This document shows positions 6,798 through 11,990 of a DNA stretch of 15,908 bases, one piece after another. A model generated the notes under the pieces. That model did not search any database. It was not told the origin of the DNA and was given only the letters and a program-made list of their open reading frames with translations. This DNA is from an uncultured Candidatus Peregrinibacteria bacterium (lineage in GTDB: Bacteria > Patescibacteriota > Gracilibacteria > Peribacterales > Peribacteraceae), in contig CAIJNU010000094.1 of NCBI GenBank assembly GCA_903822115.1, positions 1 to 15,908 of the forward strand. The letters run 5' to 3'. Both the position numbers and the translations under genes were made by a program. Position 1 is the stretch's first letter; each line of letters opens with the position of its first letter.

Positions 6798-8537
6798 TCA
6801 CTTCGTCAGCACGATCACCGTTTCACCTCCGCTCAAACCGGAAAGAATTTCTACGTCGCCGGATTGCCCTTCCATGCCTGTGGTGACCGGTTGTTCCTTG
6901 ATCGTTCCGTTGGATTCCAAGAGGCGGACAGACTTCTCCCCCGTCGCCTTCGTGAGCACAGCGCGTCCCGGAATAGCGATGACATTCTTCCGCTCTCCCG
7001 TGAGGATCGTGACGTCACCCGTCATGCCGATCTTCAATTCCGTGTGCGGGAAAACAAAGTCCAGCTTGGCACGATACTTGGAAACGCCGTCGACAAGCGT
7101 CGGCGAGGTATCGACTTCACTGAGTCGCACCTTGTAGTGCACATTCGGGAAGGCATCGAGATCAATCGTGCCCGAAGACGAAAGCACAAGCTTCGGCACA
7201 TCCACTTCTGACACGTCGATTTCGACGCGGAAAGGCGTGTCGCCGAGCAGCGCGATAGCCGCGTCCTGCGGGAGGGACTCCCCCGCCTTGATATTCACGT
7301 TTGTGATCACACCGTTCACGGGCGCCCGAAGAACCGTGTCGTCGTAGAGCGCCGCGGCCTGCGCAAGCGCCGCCGAAGCCTGATTGACTTGGGCGCGCGC
7401 CGTCGCGAGGTCGGTATCGCGGGGCGGAGCTTTCTTCGACGCGAGGTCAGCCTGTTGCGCCGCCAGAGACGTCTGGTACGTCAGAACATCAGCGCTCGCC
7501 TTGTCCTTCGCCCCCTGGTTTGAAGTCACTGCAGCCTGCGCCGCAGCGATTCTCGTGTCGTACCCGGCCGAAGCCGATTGTAAGGAAGAGGAAACGGACG
7601 TGATCGTGTTTAGCGCCCCTTGCACGGATGCCCGTTGCGCCGAGAGCGAGGCTTTGTCAGCCTCTCGCGTGGAAGTGGTGAAGAACTGTGTCAACGTCAG
7701 AGAGTCGATGAGTGAATATGTCTGATCCACAACGTTCGACGCTTGAACGAGTGCATCCTGAGCAATTTGCAACGCGTTGAGAACATCTTGGTACTTTCCG
7801 GCGCTGCCCGATACGCTGCGCGCTTTGGCAACACTGTCGAGAGCCGATGCACGAAGATTTTTAATGGTTATATCCATGCCAGGTTTACTCAAGGCAATCG
7901 CATCATTCACCTCCAAGCGACTAAGCATATCTTGCACGAATGAGAGCGCCGTCTCCGCCGAAACGAGCTGCACAGCAACGGAACTCTTCGCCGTATTCGC
8001 CTGTCCGTTGAGCGCCGTATCTGCCTCCTGCTGAAGAGTCGTCAGCTGATCTTGCGCCTGCGAGAGATTCTGCGTCGCACTTTCCAAAGCCGATTGTGAT
8101 GCCTGCAAAGCGGCCTTCTTGTTGTCAACGTTCGCCTGTGCAATCGCAAGATCTTCGGGTCGCATCCCCTCTTCGACTTTCTGGAGATTGGCCTGAGCCG
8201 ACTGCAGAGAAGCAGCTTGAATGGCAACGGCTGCGGCAAGATTGTCCGCGCGCAATCTCGCGAGCACCTGGCCCGCGTTCACACGGTCACCCTGCTGCAC
8301 ATCCACCTCGGACACGATGCCCAACGTGGGAAATTTGAGAGCCAAATCATGCTCCGATGTCACAGTACCAACGGCTTCCACCGTCTGTTGAATATCGCCG
8401 CGCGCGGCGACCGCCGTAACGTACTGCGGAGCAGAGGGACGCAAAAGGAAATATCCTCCTATGATGAGGAGTACGAGAACGATCCCCCCCGCAATGGAGG
8501 AACGTCGATGACTGGAAATGAAAGAGAGAAGCGACAT
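6798..8537 (-). CDS. MacA/HlyD-type periplasmic adaptor (membrane-fusion protein) with an oversized helical hairpin
   Basis: 579 aa from the ATG at 8537, 16 bp after the marR stop. The frame stays open further upstream, but those codons overlap marR. Residues 1-14 are basic or polar, followed by a membrane anchor at 15-32. The first half of the lipoyl-like domain is at about 62-98 (LGIVSEVDVQQGDRVNAGQVLARL) and the second half at about 401-433 (VLRAPVNGVITNVNIKAGE). The beta-barrel and membrane-proximal parts follow, ending with TVIVLTK. Between the lipoyl halves lie about 300 Ala/Gln/Ser-rich helical residues, far more than the roughly 100 I expect for MacA. It should bridge the permease to the cell surface or to an outer component. 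A C7 tract occurs at 8484-8490. Confidence 0.9.
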   Translation of the reverse strand: MSLLSFISSHRRSSIAGGIVLVLLIIGGYFLLRPSAPQYVTAVAARGDIQQTVEAVGTVTSEHDLALKFPTLGIVSEVDVQQGDRVNAGQVLARLRADNLAAAVAIQAASLQSAQANLQKVEEGMRPEDLAIAQANVDNKKAALQASQSALESATQNLSQAQDQLTTLQQEADTALNGQANTAKSSVAVQLVSAETALSFVQDMLSRLEVNDAIALSKPGMDITIKNLRASALDSVAKARSVSGSAGKYQDVLNALQIAQDALVQASNVVDQTYSLIDSLTLTQFFTTSTREADKASLSAQRASVQGALNTITSVSSSLQSASAGYDTRIAAAQAAVTSNQGAKDKASADVLTYQTSLAAQQADLASKKAPPRDTDLATARAQVNQASAALAQAAALYDDTVLRAPVNGVITNVNIKAGESLPQDAAIALLGDTPFRVEIDVSEVDVPKLVLSSSGTIDLDAFPNVHYKVRLSEVDTSPTLVDGVSKYRAKLDFVFPHTELKIGMTGDVTILTGERKNVIAIPGRAVLTKATGEKSVRLLESNGTIKEQPVTTGMEGQSGDVEILSGLSGGETVIVLTK

Positions 8538-8553
8538 AGGCGTGGGAGAAACG

Positions 8554-8991
8554 TTAAGATTGCTTGGAAGAATGAGAATGGTGAATTTTACGAAGAATCT
8601 GTGCGAACGATTTGAGTTCGGCCAGCGAAAGAACAGCAAGCGTGCGCCGCATGGCGGAAAGACGCGTCGCCCTATTTCGACGGATCATCGAGCGGCCCCG
8701 CGGTGATATGCGCAGACGCACAAGCTTGCGATTCTTCTTGTCATGCTTGCGCGCAAGCCATCCCATCTTCACGAGGCGCTGCACAAATGCCGTCGCCGAC
8801 GGTGATGTGATGTGCAAGATTTCCGCAAGCTCCTTCATAGTAATGCCCTCGTGTTCGTTAATGATCGCCAGCGCGTGAAGCTGGAGGAAGTTCGCCATGG
8901 ACCCCCGCGAGTCGCACGTCATACGATGACGCGCAAGGCGCATAAGATCGATAGCCGTATCCATGATCTCGTCGAGCGAGGTGGGAGTCAT
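8554..8991 (-). CDS. MarR-family transcriptional regulator
   Basis: 145 aa from the ATG at 8991; an in-frame TAA lies seven codons upstream. The winged-helix core is clear: ITMKELAEILHITSPSATAFVQRLVKMGW (about 50-78) forms the helix-turn-helix, and the basic wing RKHDKKNRKLVRLRISPRG follows (about 80-98). Flanking helices (about 8-45 and 100-140) fit the MarR dimerisation domain. MarR proteins usually repress their own operon and release DNA when a small ligand, oxidant or metal appears. This is the first gene of the exporter operon, so autorepression of the transporter is the likely role. The ligand is unknown. The C-terminus is rich in basic residues and histidine (KIHHSHSSKQS). Confidence 0.92.
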   Translation of the reverse strand: MTPTSLDEIMDTAIDLMRLARHRMTCDSRGSMANFLQLHALAIINEHEGITMKELAEILHITSPSATAFVQRLVKMGWLARKHDKKNRKLVRLRISPRGRSMIRRNRATRLSAMRRTLAVLSLAELKSFAQILRKIHHSHSSKQS

Positions 8992-9021
8992 AGTACGTAG
9001 ACTGAATGATTAGAGTACCTA

Positions 9022-9050
9022 AGTATACTCCGGACGTTTCCTCGAGTCAA
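9022..9050 (-). promoter_or_regulatory. Promoter of the marR-exporter operon with a possible MarR operator
   Basis: Minus strand: TTGACT (9045-9050, five of six), a 17-bp spacer and TATACT (9022-9027, five of six). The start is expected near 9015, with a leader of about 24 nt and no Shine-Dalgarno sequence. The -10 region is inside a perfect 8-bp palindrome AGTATACT (9022-9029), and a second AGTAC half lies at 9014-9018. MarR proteins often bind such dyads over the -10, so this is the best operator candidate. Confidence 0.68.
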
Positions 9051-9094
9051 GGGTCTCCCTCGGTTTTCTCCCTTATTTGTGGCTTTCATATAAC

Positions 9095-9122
9095 AAAAAC
9101 CGCCCCGCACGCGCGGAGCGGT
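9095..9122 (-). terminator. Rho-independent terminator of the lipoprotein block
   Basis: Read on the minus strand, ACCGCTCCGC pairs with GCGGGGCGGT (one G-U pair) around a short GCGT-like loop and is followed by TTTTTG. It begins 14 nt after the stop of the cupredoxin gene and so ends transcription before the marR promoter. Confidence 0.78.
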
Positions 9123-9136
9123 ATTCATGGCAATTA

Positions 9137-9613
9137 CTACTTCACCGTCACGGTACCAGTCATGTTTGGATGAATCAAACAATGATACTTAAACGTTCCG
9201 ACATCCGCAAAAACGTGCGTGTACGTTTGACCTTTCATAAGTCTCGAACTCTTGAACCCGTTCTCGGTATCGCTTGTGACAGTATGAGATGCACTGTCCT
9301 TATTCAACCACTGCACGATCGCTCCTGCCTTAACCGTCATTGTCGCTGGGCTAAAAGTGTTTTTCGAAATCAAAATAGTTTGAGTTTTGAGCCCCGTCTT
9401 GACGGACGCAGGGGATGGAACAATTTTGGGAAATGTCGGTTTCGCAACTGATGTTTTGTTCGGCACGTTGTGCTTTTTTGCTTTTACAGTCGTGGATCCC
9501 GTGTTTGCCGATGGCTGCGGCGTGGTTGTCGAGGGATTCAAAGAACAAGATGAAAGAGCGCCTGCACACGCGAGCATCGTAAGCATCAATTGCAGGGATT
9601 GGCGGATAGTCAT
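9137..9613 (-). CDS. Cupredoxin-domain lipoprotein (plastocyanin/amicyanin-like)
   Basis: 158 aa from the ATG at 9613. The signal peptide ends in a lipobox LSSC with Cys23 as the lipidated residue, so the protein is anchored outside the cytoplasmic membrane. A Thr/Ser/Pro/Lys-rich linker (24-75) leads to a cupredoxin fold from about 78 (TILISKNTFSPATMTVKAG). The type 1 copper ligands are visible: His110 in ASHTVTS, then Cys145, His148 and Met151 in YHCLIHPNMTG. Such proteins carry electrons or hold copper. No oxidase or copper exporter is in the window, so the partner is unknown. It is the last gene of a run of lipoproteins and is followed by a terminator. A TATACT box (9617-9622) sits only 3 nt before the ATG, without a good -35. 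Confidence 0.9.
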   Translation of the reverse strand: MTIRQSLQLMLTMLACAGALSSCSLNPSTTTPQPSANTGSTTVKAKKHNVPNKTSVAKPTFPKIVPSPASVKTGLKTQTILISKNTFSPATMTVKAGAIVQWLNKDSASHTVTSDTENGFKSSRLMKGQTYTHVFADVGTFKYHCLIHPNMTGTVTVK

Positions 9614-9643
9614 AAAAGTATAGAAAAGAAGTAAAAATTTGAA

Positions 9644-10261
9644 TTACGATTGGATCCACAGATTGCCCTGCCCATCCAGCATAAATGTTCTCCCCTGATC
9701 ATCCACCCATACTCCTGTCTTCACGACATTCCATTTGCCGCCACGGGGCGAATGTGACATAGAAAGAATGCGATTTGCATCCAACTTGTACCAAACACCG
9801 TTTGTCCCCTCCCACGTCCCGTCGGATTCGTACCAGGTCAATCCATTGTCATCGCTCCACTTCACGACCCCACTCTCATATGTCACCCAATTGCCATTCG
9901 CATCACGCCACCAACCATTCGTAACAGGCTTCCATCCGTTCGAAACAACGGAAACTCCAGACGAAGACGTGAGATCGGAAGAAGTACTTTTGACCGTCGC
10001 TGAATTCCTGTTATTGGATTTTTGGATTTTCTTTGCGGCTTTCTTCGAGACGACAGAAGATACTGACTTCGCAGCATTCTTCTTTTTCATCACCTTCCCC
10101 TTGGAAATCACACTCCCCCCCTTCTCGGAATGAGTGCTCGAAGTTGTGACACTCTGAGAAGAGACACAACCGGAAACGAACAACGCCGCACTACTCGTCA
10201 TGAGTACGGCAGCGATCACAGAGCGCCACGCAAACTTCCCGCTTGGAAACAAAAGTGACAT
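9644..10261 (-). CDS. Trp-rich lipoprotein of unknown function, 205 aa
   Basis: ATG at 10261. The signal peptide carries FAWRSVIAAVLMTSSAAL and a lipobox VSGC, with Cys32 lipidated. Residues 33-108 are a Ser/Lys/Thr-rich linker typical of surface-anchored proteins. The C-terminal domain (about 109-205) has 11 tryptophans in repeating NGxW and DxxGxxW turns, for example NGWWRDANGNW, NGVWYKLD and GVWVDDQG. This loosely recalls choline-binding or cell-wall-binding repeats, but the match is too weak to name a family. An extracytoplasmic binding role is inference. A C7 tract on the plus strand (10115-10121) encodes Gly-Gly in the linker. The upstream 85 bp contains a copy of the shared 24-bp element. 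Confidence 0.8.
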   Translation of the reverse strand: MSLLFPSGKFAWRSVIAAVLMTSSAALFVSGCVSSQSVTTSSTHSEKGGSVISKGKVMKKKNAAKSVSSVVSKKAAKKIQKSNNRNSATVKSTSSDLTSSSGVSVVSNGWKPVTNGWWRDANGNWVTYESGVVKWSDDNGLTWYESDGTWEGTNGVWYKLDANRILSMSHSPRGGKWNVVKTGVWVDDQGRTFMLDGQGNLWIQS

Positions 10262-10294
10262 GCGTGGAAAACATCTTCCGTCTTGCGAGGCTTC

Positions 10295-10318
10295 TCGTCA
10301 AAATCTTCCTCTTTACAG
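10295..10318 (-). repeat. Copy 1 of a 24-bp promoter-proximal element (Trp-rich lipoprotein gene)
   Basis: Matches copy 2 (10599-10622) at 20 of 24 positions. Read on the minus strand it runs CTGTAAAG...GATTTTGAC, so it places a TTGAC -35-like box 34 nt before the ATG at 10261. The matching -10 (GAAGAT) is poor. Confidence 0.5.
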
Positions 10319-10346
10319 AGGCCATCTCTCTGGATGGAACCACTCC

Positions 10347-10568
10347 TTATTTCTTGGCAGGAGCCTTGGTCGTCGGTGCCTTCTTCACTGCGGGCTTCTT
10401 CTCCGTCGTCTTTCCAGCCGGCAGCTTCGAGTGCACCTTCGTCCCGGTACCGGTGTGCACCGGTTTCGTCTTCTTGACGCTGCAACCTGCGAGCGAAACG
10501 GCGACAAGCGTCGTCAGGACGAGGGGGAGGAGAACACGACGAGAACTCAGCAGAGGATGAATCTTCAT
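10347..10568 (-). CDS. Small Lys/Pro/Ala-rich lipoprotein, 73 aa
   Basis: ATG at 10568. A clear lipoprotein signal (MKIHPLLSSRRVLLPLVL and onward) ends with lipobox LAGC and Cys29. The mature part is only 45 residues, all low complexity: Lys, Thr, Pro, Ala and Gly, ending in KKAPTTKAPAKK. It has no globular domain and may act as a basic tether to anionic cell-wall polymer or be a small structural lipoprotein; this is inference. It sits between two other lipoprotein genes in the same direction and has its own promoter candidate. A longer frame in another phase over this region (10216-10710) lacks any such features and is a shadow. Confidence 0.75.
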   Translation of the reverse strand: MKIHPLLSSRRVLLPLVLTTLVAVSLAGCSVKKTKPVHTGTGTKVHSKLPAGKTTEKKPAVKKAPTTKAPAKK

Positions 10569-10576
10569 AGACTCCG

Positions 10577-10605
10577 ATTGTCCCCGAACGATGAAATACG
10601 GTCAA
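10577..10605 (-). promoter_or_regulatory. Candidate promoter of the 73-aa lipoprotein gene
   Basis: Minus strand: TTGACC (10600-10605), a 17-bp spacer and GACAAT (10577-10582, four of six). Eight nucleotides separate the -10 box from the ATG at 10568, so the leader would be about 0-3 nt. A CGGAG just before the ATG is too close to be a normal Shine-Dalgarno sequence. Confidence 0.45.
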
Positions 10606-10622
10606 AATCTTTCGCTTTACAG
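10599..10622 (-). repeat. Copy 2 of the 24-bp promoter-proximal element (73-aa lipoprotein gene)
   Basis: Identical to copy 1 at 20 of 24 positions and to copy 3 (10984-11007) at 17 of 24. It contains the TTGACC -35 box of the downstream gene together with an upstream GTAAAG block. Confidence 0.5.
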
Positions 10623-10625
10623 GTG

Positions 10626-10955
10626 TCACTTCTTGGATGAGGTAGTCATGCACATCTTCACTCTCGCCTGAGACGGAATCGCCAAAGCATCCTGACAATG
10701 CACATCGCATTCCTCTTTCGTGGCGAAGTGATACACGCCGCCGTGATTCAGTAATTGCGATGTCACTGTCTTCACGCCTTTACATGAGCCCTTGCCACAG
10801 AAGTCGCAGTACCAGTTCGTGAGTTTTCCCTTCGACGATGCGTGCGACGTATGCACCTTCACCGTGGTATTCCTAGAAATGCATCCTGAAAGCGGCAGAA
10901 GAAGCACAGCAAGAAAAGAGAAAGATATCCGTAAGAGAAATATTGATGGACGCAT
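10626..10955 (-). CDS. Cys-rich lipoprotein, possibly metal-binding, 109 aa
   Basis: The ATG at 10955 gives MRPSIFLLRISFSFLAVLLL and lipobox LSGC, with Cys25 lipidated. An upstream TTG at 10982 in frame would bury the signal peptide and is rejected. After a short linker, the domain has CDFCGKGSC (Cys50, 53, 58) and then HGGVYHFATKEECDVHC (His71, His76, Cys83, His86, Cys87), with Cys102 near the end. The CxxC...YxFxxxxxCxxxC spacing recalls small treble-clef metal sites such as YHS/TRASH domains, but I cannot confirm this. Metal binding next to a cupredoxin lipoprotein is suggestive of copper or zinc handling. Alternatively the cysteines may form disulfides. No Shine-Dalgarno sequence is present. 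Confidence 0.78.
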   Translation of the reverse strand: MRPSIFLLRISFSFLAVLLLPLSGCISRNTTVKVHTSHASSKGKLTNWYCDFCGKGSCKGVKTVTSQLLNHGGVYHFATKEECDVHCQDALAIPSQARVKMCMTTSSKK

Positions 10956-10983
10956 GCTGAAATGTTCGCCAAGAAACAACAAG

Positions 10984-11007
10984 CGGTCAATACGTTGCCC
11001 TTTACTT
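10984..11007 (-). repeat. Copy 3 of the 24-bp promoter-proximal element (Cys-rich lipoprotein gene)
   Basis: Matches copy 2 at 17 of 24 positions, keeping GTAAAG and TTGACCG at the same spacing. It overlaps the stop codon of the sugar-nucleotide enzyme. TTGACC (10985-10990) lies 29 nt before the ATG at 10955, with a weak GAACAT as -10 (10962-10967). Confidence 0.4.
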
Positions 11008-11832
11008 CCGCGAGGCTTCTCTCATCATCGTCATCGCTTCGAGGAGAGCATCCGAAACCACGCGCATCTCAATCCCCTCCCCTTTCAATTTCTCGCAACT
11101 GAGAATGCAATTGCTGCGCCCCGCCTTCGCGACGGAGGGGAGATCCGCAAGCGTCAGCCGATCGAAGGTGTGGGATGGATCGACGACTTTGCGGTACATT
11201 TCCATAATTTCGTAAGGCGATGCCGCGCCTTCGTTGACGACATTGAACGTCCCGACGACGCGGCGCTCAATGAGCAACTGTGCTGCTTTGAGAAAATCGG
11301 AGAGGTACGTGAGGGAATTTCGCGCGTCGAGAACACGACGGTAACCGCGAAGTTTGGTAATGAGATTCCTCGGGGAATCCGATCCGTCAAACGGCATGCG
11401 GATGCGAAGATTCAAAACTGGAAAATCCTTAAGGATCTGATCGCTCCAGAGCTTCGTCTTCGAGTAGAAACTCCCCGTGAAGTTCGGCGGGTCCTCCTCC
11501 CGAAAACCTTGGTCCCCTCCATCCCCCTCGTAAATGCACCCCGATCCCAGATGCACCCAGTAGATACCGCGCTTGCCGCACTCCTCGAGCAGCACGAGCG
11601 GGCCGAGGACGTTAGATCGCAGCGTCTCCTCTTTGTGTTCCTCGCACCAGTCGACATTGGGTCTTCCCGTCTTTCCGGCACAATTGATAACGATATCGGG
11701 CTTCAGGGAATCCAGTGCCTTAGCCACCGCGACCGCATCGGCGATATCGACGTAAGGCGTGGCGGCATCGGGATAGAGCGTTTTGAAGTAGCTGCCGAGG
11801 TAGCCGCGCGAACCGAAGAGGAGGATGTTCAC
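11002..11832 (-). CDS. Nucleotide-sugar 3,5-epimerase/4-reductase of the plant NRS/ER type (rhamnose synthesis)
   Basis: 276 aa from a GTG start at 11832. It is an extended SDR of the RmlD superfamily: NAD(P) motif GSRGYLG (7-13) and active site YSKTK with Tyr123 and Lys127. It matches the bifunctional plant UER1 (NRS/ER) and mimivirus enzymes far beyond generic RmlD: NCAGKTGRPNVDWCEEHKEE (50-69), GSGCIYEG (96-103), EEDPPNFTGSFYSKTK (112-127), RIRMP (143-147), PRNLITK (154-160) and EIMEMY (208-213). Cys99 and Lys160 fall where, from memory, Cys115 and Lys183 were proposed as the epimerisation acid/base pair in the plant enzyme. The expected reaction turns dTDP- or UDP-4-keto-6-deoxyglucose into the L-rhamnose nucleotide. 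No rmlA or rmlB lies nearby. The -10 box TATCAT is 6 nt upstream of GTG. Confidence 0.85.
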   Translation of the reverse strand: MNILLFGSRGYLGSYFKTLYPDAATPYVDIADAVAVAKALDSLKPDIVINCAGKTGRPNVDWCEEHKEETLRSNVLGPLVLLEECGKRGIYWVHLGSGCIYEGDGGDQGFREEDPPNFTGSFYSKTKLWSDQILKDFPVLNLRIRMPFDGSDSPRNLITKLRGYRRVLDARNSLTYLSDFLKAAQLLIERRVVGTFNVVNEGAASPYEIMEMYRKVVDPSHTFDRLTLADLPSVAKAGRSNCILSCEKLKGEGIEMRVVSDALLEAMTMMREASRK

Positions 11833-11838
11833 GGCGTG

Positions 11839-11867
11839 ATGATAGCGTTGGAGGAAAATTTTTGGAA
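11839..11867 (-). promoter_or_regulatory. Candidate promoter of the epimerase/reductase gene
   Basis: Minus strand: TATCAT (11839-11844, five of six), a 17-bp spacer and a weak TTCCAA (11862-11867). The -10 box lies 6 nt before the GTG start at 11832, so a leaderless transcript is predicted. It occupies one side of the divergent region shared with ftsK. Confidence 0.4.
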
Positions 11868-11953
11868 TCCAAAGAGCCCAGGGAAATTGTGTTCAATGCC
11901 TCGAGATCCTTGGAATCCTTGGTTTCGTCGAATTTCTCTTCTCAAATCCCCCC

Positions 11954-11982
11954 TTCATATTCGTCCTCTTCCCTCCTATACT
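11954..11982 (+). promoter_or_regulatory. Candidate promoter of ftsK
   Basis: TTCATA (11954-11959, four of six), a 17-bp spacer and TATACT (11977-11982, five of six). Eight nucleotides separate the -10 box from the ATG at 11991, so the predicted leader is about 0-2 nt. No Shine-Dalgarno sequence lies between them; the intervening bases are GTCTCCCG. Confidence 0.5.
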
Positions 11983-11990
11983 GTCTCCCG

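Noticed and set aside
5659..7137. 492-codon open frame on the plus strand across the ABC ATPase and permease genes
   Set aside because: It is antisense to genes with complete conserved motifs, and its translation is Arg-rich and without domains. It results from codon bias, as do the long antisense frames at 1022-1912, 4797-5768, 10792-12381, 11976-13220 and 13281-14303.
10303..10342. Two small adjacent hairpins (CCATC/GATGG and CCTCT/AGAGG) after the 73-aa lipoprotein gene as a terminator
   Set aside because: The 5-bp stems are weak, and the following ATTTTG is displaced and coincides with the shared promoter-like element. Evidence is not enough.
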